Origin: Pseudarthrobacter sp. NS4
Lineage (GTDB): Bacteria; Actinomycetota; Actinomycetes; Actinomycetales; Micrococcaceae
Assembly (NCBI RefSeq): GCF_024758005.1
Contig: NZ_CP103288.1
Coordinates: 992,001 to 1,056,000 of the forward strand
Direction: 5' to 3'
DNA length: 64,000 nucleotides
Made by a program: the position numbers and the translations under genes. Shown one piece after another: positions 8,776 to 17,992 of this stretch. Position 1 is the stretch's first letter. Each line of letters opens with the position of its first letter. The notes under the pieces were generated by a model, which saw nothing but the letters and a program-made list of their open reading frames with translations, was not told the origin of the DNA and did no database searches.

Positions 8776-10046
8776 AGCAAGTGTTCCGCCCAGCCGCGTA
8801 CATCCGTCCGGCGCTTGCCCTCTCCATCTGCGCGCTCCTGCCGGCAACGGCCTGCTCCGGCGTTACCGGCAATGCGCGCCTGGAAGCAGTGGAAGCATCC
8901 GGCGACGGCATCCTGCGGGTGGGGCTGGTCCTGGACAACACCGGTGACAGCAGTTTCCTGAATGCTCCCCAGCTGGCCGCGGCCCGGCTCGCCATCAAGG
9001 AGATCAACGATGCGGGTGGCCACAAGGGCAGGCCGCTGGAACTTCTTCCCGTCGAAGCGGAGCTGGACGCGACGTCCCAGGCGCAAGCCCTTGTGGTGGC
9101 CGAAGCGGACGTTGTTATCGGTCCCACCGATTCCAGCCATGCCGCCGGCGTCATCGACATACTCTCCAGGGCGCGCACGCCGCTGATCTCCCCCGCCAAC
9201 ACCGCCGCGGGGCTCACCGGTATCGAATCGGGCGGCTACTACTTCCGGACCGCCGCCGCGGACGTCGCCCAGGCTCCCGTGCTGGTCAAACTCGCCAAGG
9301 ACGCCGGTGCCGCCACCATCTCGGTGCTGTACCAGGAAGGCTCCTACGGAAATGACGTCTCGGACGCTGTTTCCCAGGCAGCCAAACAGGCCGGACTGGA
9401 CGTGGCCGTGACGGAGGAGTTCAAGCCGGGGGAGGCGGGAGAAGCCGCAGGCGCGGCAGGGGACGCCGGCTCCGACGCGGTGATCCTGATAGCCCGCGAT
9501 GGGGCCCACGGTGCGCTCGCTGAGCTGAACAACGCCGGCATCACCGGTGCGCGCATCATCCTCAGTGATGGCGCATTCGCCCGGTACGGGTCAAAACTGG
9601 GTTCCAAGGCGCTCGAGGGCGCCCGCGCGATTGTCCCCGGACAGCTTCCTTCCGCCGGTTTCCAGGAGCGGCTGCTGGCCGTCGACGGAAAACTGAAGGA
9701 CGTATCATTCGCTGCGGAGACCTACGACGCCATCTCGCTGGCCGCCCTGGCGGCAGCCAAGGCACAGGATGATGCGGGGCGCTCCATCGCGGCGAACCTG
9801 ATCAGCGTGTCCGGTGGGACTGCGGGTGCTTCGGCGGAGACGCCGGCTGCCGCGTGCCCCTCCTACAAAGAGTGCGTAACCAGCCTGGCGGCGGGCACAG
9901 ACATAAATTACGACGGCGAGTCCGGCCCCATCGCGTTTGACACCAATGGTGACATCACCACAGCGAACTTCACGGTGTTCACCTACGCGGCGGACAACAT
10001 TCCAGCGGCCACCGGCCGGGAAACAGCAGGCCGCGCCGCGGACTGA
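8772..10046 (+). CDS. type I periplasmic-binding lipoprotein, branched-chain amino acid type
   Basis: 424-residue lipoprotein with a signal peptide ending in LLPATAC (lipid-modified Cys at about 28) and two lobes of the Leu/Ile/Val-binding fold: [32 protein letters not shown] starts the first lobe, and [18 protein letters not shown] and [15 protein letters not shown] follow. It would catch a small ligand outside the membrane for an ABC importer or sensor. No permease or ATPase gene lies nearby, so it is an orphan here. The GTG start overlaps the cold-shock gene's stop by three bases (positions 8772-8775). The ligand cannot be predicted. Family call firm, role open. Confidence 0.85.
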   Translation: MKQVFRPAAYIRPALALSICALLPATACSGVTGNARLEAVEASGDGILRVGLVLDNTGDSSFLNAPQLAAARLAIKEINDAGGHKGRPLELLPVEAELDATSQAQALVVAEADVVIGPTDSSHAAGVIDILSRARTPLISPANTAAGLTGIESGGYYFRTAAADVAQAPVLVKLAKDAGAATISVLYQEGSYGNDVSDAVSQAAKQAGLDVAVTEEFKPGEAGEAAGAAGDAGSDAVILIARDGAHGALAELNNAGITGARIILSDGAFARYGSKLGSKALEGARAIVPGQLPSAGFQERLLAVDGKLKDVSFAAETYDAISLAALAAAKAQDDAGRSIAANLISVSGGTAGASAETPAAACPSYKECVTSLAAGTDINYDGESGPIAFDTNGDITTANFTVFTYAADNIPAATGRETAGRAAD

Positions 10047-10095
10047 TCGCCGTGGGCGAATAAGCGTGCCAGGCGGCGGGTTTGCGGCTCTTTCG

Positions 10096-10122
10096 CTTGC
10101 ACTCTCACGTGGGGAGTGCTAA
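10096..10122 (+). promoter_or_regulatory. CIRCE element 1 (HrcA operator) overlapping the groEL promoter
   Basis: Left arm CTTGCACTC (10096-10104), nine-base spacer, right arm GAGTGCTAA (10114-10122). The right arm is identical to the CIRCE consensus; the left arm deviates at two of nine positions from TTAGCACTC. A -35-like TTGCAC lies in the left arm and a -10-like TAATTAT starts in the right arm, 16-17 bp apart, so HrcA binding would cover the promoter. No hrcA gene is in the window. Confidence 0.85.
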
Positions 10123-10129
10123 TTATTGA

Positions 10130-11962
<1,833 letters not shown>

Positions 11963-11996
11963 CCTTCCCGCCGGGACCTGTCCCGCTGATACAACA

Positions 11997-12028
11997 AATG
12001 CGGCCCCCTCTTCGGAGGGGGCCGCATT
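11997..12028. terminator. bidirectional terminator between groEL and a convergent lipoprotein gene
   Basis: Perfect 14-bp stem (AATGCGGCCCCCTC at 11997-12010 with its complement at 12015-12028) closed by a stable TTCG tetraloop. T-rich bases follow on both sides. It lies downstream of both converging genes. Confidence 0.9.
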
Positions 12029-12086
12029 GGTTTCCTGCTTAAGCGGATGCCGGTCCCTGGAGTGCCCCGGCCGGCCGGGCTCCCGG

Positions 12087-13397
12087 CTACTTACGCGCGC
12101 CGGACAGCATCGCTTCGACTTCCTTCTTGAAAGCCTCCGCAGCGGCCTGCGGCGTGAGGCGGTCGTACAGCACTTCGTCCGTGTAACGCTTGATCACGTT
12201 CTGGACGCTGCCGGCTCCTACCGGCGGAACCGGCGGTGCTTCCTTGATGTCCGGGGCAATGTCCTTGAGGAATGACACCACGGTGGTGTCCGCAGGCTTC
12301 AGTGCGGGGGTAATGCTCTCAACGATGTCCGGGTTGGTGGGCACGCCACGGTCCGTCATCAGGATCCCGCCGGCTTCCGGGTTGTTTGCGAGGTAGTTGA
12401 TGAAGGTGGCGGCCTGCTCGGGGTGCTTCGAGCGCGACGAGGCGGACCAGAACATGGTGGGCTTGTAGTACATGCCGTTCTTCGCGGCGGAGCCATCGAT
12501 GCTCGGCGCGCGGAGCATCTTGATGCTGCTACCCGTGGTGGACTCCAGCGAGCCCAGCTGGTTGGTCCACCACCAGGCCATGCCCACCCTGTTGGTGCCG
12601 AAGAGGCTTTCCTCCAGGCCGGCGCCCGAATCTTCGGTGGCCACCGTCGCCGGCGGGCTGGCCTTCGAATCCCGCTGCTCCTTCAGCCGCTCCCAGAAAG
12701 AGGCTGCCGTGGCGGTGTCGAAGTCCAGTTTGCCGTCCCCGGAGTACAGATTTTCACCGTGCTGCCGAAGCCAGATGATCAGGTCTGCTTCGTTGCTGCC
12801 GTAGGCGGCACCGTAGTTCTTTCCGTCACCCGCGGCGCTGATTTTAGACGCGGTGTCCATGAACTCGTCCCAGGTCCAGGTGGTGTCATCGGGGACGGGC
12901 ACGTTAGCCGCCTCGAAAACCTTGGTGTTGGCCATGATGACGTAGGCGTTCTGGCCTGTGCTCAGGCCGTACTGTGCGCCGTCGTACTGGCCCGAGGCCA
13001 GGGCTTCCTTGTCCAGCTTGGACGTGTCGATGCCGTCCTGCTTCGACAGGTCCAGGAGAGCGCCCCGGCCGCCGTACTCGGCGATGTACTTCTGGTCCAT
13101 CTGGATGACGTCCGGAGCATCGTTTGCGGCCGTCTTGGTGGCCAGCTTGTCCCAGTAGCTGCCCCATTCGCCGGGCTCGGACTCGATGTTGATGTTGGGG
13201 TGCTCCGCCTCGAAGGCCCCGATGACCTTTTCGGTCTGGGCATTCAGGTATTCGTTGCCCCACCAGGCGAAACGAAGAGTGACCTCCTCGTTGTTTCCCG
13301 AACCGGCGGGCGCGCCACAGCCGGTGGCAAGGATGGAGAGGGCCAAGGCCGCTGCGCCGAGCTGGAACTTTCGCCGGCTTACAGTCCGAATCGTCAT
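12087..13397 (-). CDS. sugar-type ABC solute-binding lipoprotein, probable Tat substrate
   Basis: 436-residue family 1 extracellular solute-binding protein of the kind that feeds carbohydrate importers. The signal peptide has a twin-arginine motif (SRRKFQL) and a lipobox LATGC (Cys at about residue 25), so it is probably exported folded and then lipid-anchored. The mature part shows VTLRFAWWGNEYLN, GEWGSYWDKLATK and the GMAWWWTNQLG region. The ATG at 13397 has GGAAGG seven bases upstream. No permease or ATPase gene is adjacent, which is unusual because these usually sit in a transporter operon. Two LacI-family operator-like palindromes lie 50-135 bp upstream. The sugar is unknown. Confidence 0.87.
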   Translation of the reverse strand: MTIRTVSRRKFQLGAAALALSILATGCGAPAGSGNNEEVTLRFAWWGNEYLNAQTEKVIGAFEAEHPNINIESEPGEWGSYWDKLATKTAANDAPDVIQMDQKYIAEYGGRGALLDLSKQDGIDTSKLDKEALASGQYDGAQYGLSTGQNAYVIMANTKVFEAANVPVPDDTTWTWDEFMDTASKISAAGDGKNYGAAYGSNEADLIIWLRQHGENLYSGDGKLDFDTATAASFWERLKEQRDSKASPPATVATEDSGAGLEESLFGTNRVGMAWWWTNQLGSLESTTGSSIKMLRAPSIDGSAAKNGMYYKPTMFWSASSRSKHPEQAATFINYLANNPEAGGILMTDRGVPTNPDIVESITPALKPADTTVVSFLKDIAPDIKEAPPVPPVGAGSVQNVIKRYTDEVLYDRLTPQAAAEAFKKEVEAMLSGARK

Positions 13398-13447
13398 TGA
13401 TGTGCCTTCCTGATACCGCTCTGCTGCTGCGACCATTGCCGCTGTCC

Positions 13448-13461
13448 AGAAAGCGTTTTCT
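13448..13461 (-). promoter_or_regulatory. LacI-family operator-like palindrome 1
   Basis: AGAAAGCGTTTTCT fits the LacI/CcpA-type pattern GAAANCGNTTTC with the central CG. It lies 51 bp upstream of the sugar-binding lipoprotein start, a fitting place for a sugar-responsive repressor. The repressor gene is not in the window. Confidence 0.6.
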
Positions 13462-13516
13462 CATTTTCCGATAAGAGCGATTGTTCCCCGCTCCGGCCCG
13501 TCCGTCAAGGATTTTC

Positions 13517-13530
13517 GGTAACCGCTTTCC
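13517..13530 (-). promoter_or_regulatory. LacI-family operator-like palindrome 2 (weaker)
   Basis: GGTAACCGCTTTCC has the central CG and four of six arm positions symmetric. It lies 56 bp further upstream of the first site, about five helical turns centre to centre (69 bp is nearer six and a half), so cooperative looping is possible but not certain. Weaker than the first site. Confidence 0.4.
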
Positions 13531-13642
13531 CGGTGGGCTTTGCAGCCTTTTGCTCCGAATGCTGGGGTGGCGACAGGGTCTGTTGCGGAAGGTCACGCCC
13601 GCCGCGCGCCCGATTGTCGTGCCGGTCTGGCAGGATGGACCG

Positions 13643-14653
13643 GTGACGATTACTGCAGCGGCTGACGGTTCGGCCTTGGGAAACCCGGGTCCGGCGGGCT
13701 GGGCCTGGTATGTGAATGATGACTGCTGGCGCGCCGGTGGCTGGCCCCACGGGACCAACAACCAAGGCGAACTGATGGCAGTCCTCGACCTGTTCCGGGC
13801 CACCGCCCACCTTCCGCAGGAGGATCTGCGCATCCTCTGTGACAGCCAGTACGTCATCAACTCGATCACTAAGTGGATGCCCGGGTGGAAGCGCAAGGGC
13901 TGGCGGAAGGCCGATGGAAAACCGGTCCTGAATGTTGAGCTCCTCAAGGAACTGGACCGCGAACTTGCCGGCCGGAAGTACACCTTCGAATGGGTCAAGG
14001 GACACGCGGGCCATGAGCTGAATGAAGCCGCAGACGAGCGCGCCAGGGCGGCTGCCACGGCCTACCAGCAGGGCGTGGCAGCCCGATCCGGCCCCGGTTT
14101 TCCCGGCTCCCATCAACTGTCTGCCGCGGGCCGCGGATCAAGTGCGGTGCCCTCGTCTGCCTCCGGTACAACCCGACAGGCAACAGAAACGCGCCGGCCG
14201 GCAACATCCCGGCCGGTAGAAATCCCGCCAATGGGCGGTCCGGACGAGCCCGACCTGTTCAGCCAGTTCGAAACCGACCCCTTCGACGTTGCCGACGGAA
14301 CCCGGCAGGCCCCTTCGCCCGAGGCCCTGGTGGAGGAACTGGAACGCGAACTGCTGGGGCCGTTGGTGCGCGGTGACATCGGGCGCACGGCGGTCCTGCT
14401 GCACCCTGACTTTATGGAAATCGGCAGCTCCGGAAGGGTCTGGACGCGGGACGCCATGATGATGGCGCTGGAAGAAGACCCAGGGGAGCGGACCGACATT
14501 GAGATCCTGGGGGCAGACCGCATCGGCACAGGCGCGGTCCTGCTGACCTACCGTAGCTTCGCGCGCTCAGGTACCACCCTCCGTAGCTCGCTGTGGGTTC
14601 TGGACGGCGGCCGGTGGCGGCTGCGGTTCCATCAGGGAACACCGGAAGCCTAA
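13643..14653 (+). CDS. ribonuclease HI fused to an NTF2-like (DUF4440) domain
   Basis: 336-residue two-domain protein. Residues 1-140 are an RNase HI fold with the four carboxylates in place: Asp8 (DGSALGNPG), Glu43 (NNQGELMA), Asp67 (CDSQYV) and Asp131 (AADERAR); His121 or His124 lies in the flexible loop (VKGHAGHELN). It should cut RNA in RNA:DNA hybrids. A Pro/Thr/Ser-rich linker follows, and residues about 225-336 look like a DUF4440/SnoaL small-molecule or dimerisation fold (LHPDFMEIGSSGRVWTRDAMM, YRSFARSGTTLRSSLWVLDGG). I chose the GTG at 13643, with AGGA upstream, because homology starts there. What the second domain adds is unknown. Confidence 0.85.
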   Translation: MTITAAADGSALGNPGPAGWAWYVNDDCWRAGGWPHGTNNQGELMAVLDLFRATAHLPQEDLRILCDSQYVINSITKWMPGWKRKGWRKADGKPVLNVELLKELDRELAGRKYTFEWVKGHAGHELNEAADERARAAATAYQQGVAARSGPGFPGSHQLSAAGRGSSAVPSSASGTTRQATETRRPATSRPVEIPPMGGPDEPDLFSQFETDPFDVADGTRQAPSPEALVEELERELLGPLVRGDIGRTAVLLHPDFMEIGSSGRVWTRDAMMMALEEDPGERTDIEILGADRIGTGAVLLTYRSFARSGTTLRSSLWVLDGGRWRLRFHQGTPEA

Positions 14654-14718
14654 CTGCAGCCGGCGGCAGTGGTGCGTCAGCCTTGCCCGGCAGTCCTGCG
14701 GAAACCCGGCGCTGCCGC

Positions 14719-15006
14719 TCAGCTGAAGCGCTGCGTGTTGCCCTGCTCGGCCTGAGCGTAGGTGGCGGCGGCTGATGCCAGCGCGGTGTTGATGGAAGCC
14801 AGGGATGCCTCGACCCTGCCCTGGGTCAGGGTCCATTCGGCGATCAAAGCCTGGAAGTTCGTGGCTGCGGAACCCCGCCAGGAGCCCTGCAGCTCGTCCA
14901 GTCCGCGCTTCATGGCCTGGACGTCGGCGCTGATCCTGTCCACCGTGGCCTGCACGCTGGCTGACTTCAGTTGGAGCATTTCGGTATCGACGGAAATGAT
15001 GCTCAT
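14719..15006 (-). CDS. WXG100-family (EsxA-like) protein
   Basis: 95-residue helical hairpin protein with the Trp-X-Gly turn at residues 43-45 (GSWRGSAATNF), between two long helices. Such proteins are substrates of ESX/type VII secretion. The ATG at 15006 has AAAGG seven bases upstream. The last residues do not show an obvious YxxxD/E export signal: the tail is YAQAEQGNTQRFS, where Tyr-Ala-Gln-Ala-Glu does match YxxxE loosely. It stands alone, without ESX ATPase or membrane genes in the window, so a secretion system would have to be encoded elsewhere. Confidence 0.85.
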   Translation of the reverse strand: MSIISVDTEMLQLKSASVQATVDRISADVQAMKRGLDELQGSWRGSAATNFQALIAEWTLTQGRVEASLASINTALASAAATYAQAEQGNTQRFS

Positions 15007-15113
15007 GGCGGTGCCTTTCACTGTACGGGGGAGTGTGTGCTTCCCCGCCCGGCTGTTCCGGGCTGCTGCAACGAGCCTATGAAGACGCCTGTTCCCGGTG
15101 CCACGGCGGGAGG

Positions 15114-16589
15114 CTATATGTGGATAACCTCGCCGTCGCCGCCCTTGGCGCCTGCATGCGTTGGCGGTTCATCGCGGCAGGGCAGGCTGACGACAAATGT
15201 GGCTCCGCCGCCGTCGGTATCTTCCACCCGGACGGAACCGCCGTGCGATCCCACAATCGCAGCCACAATGGCCAGTCCCAGGCCGCTGCCGCCTGTTTCA
15301 CGGGTCCGGGAGGTATCTGCACGGTAAAAGCGCTCAAAGACCTTCGAAGCATCCTCGTCCGAAATGCCCGGCCCGTGGTCACGTACCTCGATGATGGAGC
15401 GTGCTTCGCCGTCAACAGTCCGCACCCCGACGGCGAGCTCGATGGGACTGCCCTCCGGGGTGTAGCGCAAGGCATTGCCCACCAGGTTTCCCACCACCTG
15501 GCGGAGTTTTGCTTCGTCGCCCAGCACCGGCGCAGGGACGGCGGGCCCGCCGTCGAGCCCGGTCAGCGAGATCACGCGGGAGCGGTCGCTGGCCTGGGTG
15601 TCCACCACCGCGTCGTGGGCCACCAGTTGAAGGTCCACCGGCTTTTGCTGGAGCGGCCGTTGCTCATCAAGGCGCGCCAGCAGCAGCAGGTCTTCCACCA
15701 TGGACCCCATACGCTTTGCTTCGCTCTCGATCCGGCCCATGGCAGTGGCCACGTCATCCACGGTGGTCAACGCGCCGTGCCGGTACAGCTCGGAGAATCC
15801 GCGGATAGTCACCAGCGGGGTCCGCAGTTCATGGGACGCGTCCGCGGCGAACCGGCGCATCCTGGCCTCGGAGGCGGTACGGGCGGCGAAGGCGGCCTCA
15901 ATATGGGCGAGCATGGCGTTCAGGGAGCTGCTGAGCCGGCCGAGTTCGGTGGCCGGGTTCTCGACGTCCACACGGCGGGACAGATCACCGGCAGCAATGG
16001 CCGCTGCTGTCTTTTCCACCCTCGCCAGCGGCCGGAAGGACCGGGATACCGTCCAGCTGGCAATGAGGGAGGCCAGCAGCAGGGTGAGCAGGCCAACCCC
16101 GATGACCACCAGCGTGGCGTGCTCAAGGACGTCGTCAACACTTTGCAGCGACAGGCCAATAACCACCACGGCCGTGGTCTGGTTGTTCTGCACGGGCACC
16201 GCAACAACCCGCCAGTTCTCGCCGTCGGTGCCGCGGACCTGGTAGGGGACGGCCTTGCGCGCCTGCGCCTGCTCCACGGTGATGGAGCTGATGTCCGGAT
16301 GGTCCTCGCTGTCGCCACCGAACGGATAGGGCTCCTCGCCGGGGGCAAAGAGAATCAGCGAATAGTCGGTGGGAACGATTGGATTGGGAGCCTGCAGCTG
16401 CGTGAACGACCTCTGCTCCTGGGCCAGGTTGACCGCGGCGTACAGCTTCTCATCCACCTGCCCCTGCAGGTAGCTGTGCAGCAGCGTCAGCGTGCCCGCC
16501 CCGGTCACCGTCAGGGCCACGATCAGCAGGGCCATGATCATGGCAACCAGCTGCGTCCTCAGGGAGGAGGACTTCCACCGCTCCAGCAA
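15114..16589 (-). CDS. sensor histidine kinase of a two-component system
   Basis: 491-residue membrane kinase. Residues about 11-37 form the first transmembrane helix, an extracellular sensor region follows, a second helix (VVIGVGLLTLLLASLIASWTV) lies near residues 155-180, then HAMP, a HisKA box ADASHELRTPL with the phosphorylated His at residue 253, and an HATPase domain with NLVGNALRYTPEG (N box), VRDHGPGISDEDASKVFERF and GSGLGLAIV. The start is a TTG two bases after the regulator's stop, so the two are translated from one mRNA. Architecture is like PhoR/TrcS-type kinases. The signal is unknown. Confidence 0.9.
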   Translation of the reverse strand: MLERWKSSSLRTQLVAMIMALLIVALTVTGAGTLTLLHSYLQGQVDEKLYAAVNLAQEQRSFTQLQAPNPIVPTDYSLILFAPGEEPYPFGGDSEDHPDISSITVEQAQARKAVPYQVRGTDGENWRVVAVPVQNNQTTAVVVIGLSLQSVDDVLEHATLVVIGVGLLTLLLASLIASWTVSRSFRPLARVEKTAAAIAAGDLSRRVDVENPATELGRLSSSLNAMLAHIEAAFAARTASEARMRRFAADASHELRTPLVTIRGFSELYRHGALTTVDDVATAMGRIESEAKRMGSMVEDLLLLARLDEQRPLQQKPVDLQLVAHDAVVDTQASDRSRVISLTGLDGGPAVPAPVLGDEAKLRQVVGNLVGNALRYTPEGSPIELAVGVRTVDGEARSIIEVRDHGPGISDEDASKVFERFYRADTSRTRETGGSGLGLAIVAAIVGSHGGSVRVEDTDGGGATFVVSLPCRDEPPTHAGAKGGDGEVIHI

Positions 16590-16591
16590 GG

Positions 16592-17302
16592 TCAGCGCTT
16601 TTCTGCCGTCCGCAGCACGTAGCCCACGCCGCGCTTGGTCTGGATGAGTGCCGGGGCCTCGGGGTCGATGTCCACCTTCCGCCGCAGGTAGGAGATGTAG
16701 GACTCCACGATGGAAGCGTCACCGTTGAAGTCGTACTCCCACACGTGGTCCAGGATCTGGGATTTGGACAGCACGCGGTTGGGGTTGAGCATGAGGTACC
16801 GGAGCAGCTTGAACTCCGTGGGCGAGAGCTCGATGACCGTGCCGCCGCGGCGCACCTCGTGTGCATCGTCGTCGAGTTCCAGGTCGCCGACCCGGATGAC
16901 GGCGTCGTCGTCCAGCAACGGCTGGGTGCGCCGCAGGACGGCGCGGATCCGCGCCACCACTTCGTCGAGGCTGAAGGGCTTGGTGACGTAATCATCCCCG
17001 CCCACTGTAAGGCCGGTGACCTTGTCCTCGGTGTCGTCCTTGGCGGTCAGGAACAGCACGGGGAAGTGCTTGCCGGATGCGCGGAGCTTCCGTGTGACGG
17101 TGAACCCGTCCATGTCCGGAAGCATGACGTCCAGCACTGCCAGGTCAGGGGCGTGGGTATCCGCGGCCGCCAGCGCGTCCCGGCCGTTGGCTGCGGACAC
17201 CACTTCGAACCCGGCGAACCGGAGCGATGTGGAAAGCAGCTCGCGGATGTTGGGTTCGTCGTCGACAACGAGGAGCTTCGCTTCTGGACCGTTCTTGTTC
17301 AT
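16592..17302 (-). CDS. OmpR-family response regulator (PhoP/TrcR-like)
   Basis: 236-residue regulator with a receiver domain (Asp14, Asp15, phosphorylated Asp58 in AVLDVMLPDMDG, Thr86, Lys108 in YVTKPF) and a winged-helix DNA-binding domain (LSPTEFKLLRYLMLNP, LDHVWEYDF, VESYISYLRRKVD, TKRGVGYVLR). The wording of the DNA-binding half resembles mycobacterial PhoP and TrcR. First gene of an operon with its kinase, two bases apart. The ATG at 17302 sits in the second unit of a tandem 11-bp repeat, which suggests self-regulation. The target genes are unknown. Confidence 0.93.
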   Translation of the reverse strand: MNKNGPEAKLLVVDDEPNIRELLSTSLRFAGFEVVSAANGRDALAAADTHAPDLAVLDVMLPDMDGFTVTRKLRASGKHFPVLFLTAKDDTEDKVTGLTVGGDDYVTKPFSLDEVVARIRAVLRRTQPLLDDDAVIRVGDLELDDDAHEVRRGGTVIELSPTEFKLLRYLMLNPNRVLSKSQILDHVWEYDFNGDASIVESYISYLRRKVDIDPEAPALIQTKRGVGYVLRTAEKR

Positions 17303-17320
17303 ACTCCCATCATGCTCCCA
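17299..17320 (-). promoter_or_regulatory. tandem 11-bp repeat over the response-regulator start
   Basis: On the minus strand TGGGAGCATGA is followed immediately by TGGGAGTATGA, one mismatch in 11. Seven-base cores separated by four bases are the arrangement bound by OmpR/PhoP-type dimers. The second unit includes the Shine-Dalgarno-like GGGAG and the ATG. A short palindrome (CTCCCAG and CTGGGAG, 17315-17331) overlaps the first unit. Confidence 0.4.
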
Positions 17321-17455
17321 GTCTCTGGGAGTTGTCTGGATGTTCCATGAACGAACCGTGCGGCTGCGGAGAAGGGATGGCCGGCAATGCCAGGCCCCGC
17401 AACACGAATTGTTCCTGTTTATCTGTTCAAAGCCCTGCTGGGGTGTCCTGCGGCG

Positions 17456-17956
17456 TTACCACCCCATAGTCCCCGGTTCACCCTTGAACGGACCCACCAC
17501 GCGGTCCGTGATCCAGCCGCCGTAAAAGCCCCCTGCCTGCGGACGCACGCGCTCGCCGTCCACCTCGCAGCAGTCCATCCTGCCCGGGTAAACCGCCACG
17601 CGGTCTGCCAGTTCCTCGTATCCCGCAACGGGATCCGGGTAGAACCACGCCGCCTTTTCCGCGACCGTACTGCCGCCCCGGACCGTGAGGTAGCGGGCCG
17701 AACCTTTGAACTCGCAGAAGCTGCTTCCGGGTGCAGGCTCCAGTGCCCCTGGCATGAAGGCGGAGCGGGGCAGGTAGTAGACGGGAGGATGGCTTGTCTC
17801 CAGGACCCGGATCGAATCCGTGGTGTCCAGGATCAGTTCCCCACCCAGATATATCCGGATCCGTTCCCGGCTTGGCTCGACCCGTGGCGGGCGCGGGTAA
17901 TCCCACACCGACTCCTGGCCCGGCAACGGAACCACTCGGCTTGTTTTCGAACGCAT
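17456..17956 (-). CDS. DUF427 domain protein
   Basis: 166-residue member of the DUF427 family, a small beta-rich fold of unknown function common in actinobacteria. Features: IRIYLGGELILDTTDSIRVLE, HPPVYYLPRSAF, FCEFKGSARYLTV, AAWFYPDP and the C-terminal VYPGRMDCCEVDGERVRPQAGGFYGGW. A GTG six bases upstream at 17962 is an alternative start; neither has a clear Shine-Dalgarno. It lies alone between the two-component system and the XPB helicase, both also on the minus strand, 36 bp from the XPB stop codon. Confidence 0.88.
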   Translation of the reverse strand: MRSKTSRVVPLPGQESVWDYPRPPRVEPSRERIRIYLGGELILDTTDSIRVLETSHPPVYYLPRSAFMPGALEPAPGSSFCEFKGSARYLTVRGGSTVAEKAAWFYPDPVAGYEELADRVAVYPGRMDCCEVDGERVRPQAGGFYGGWITDRVVGPFKGEPGTMGW

Positions 17957-17992
17957 ACCCACCAGTGTGCACCCCAGGCCGGCACTGGAACC

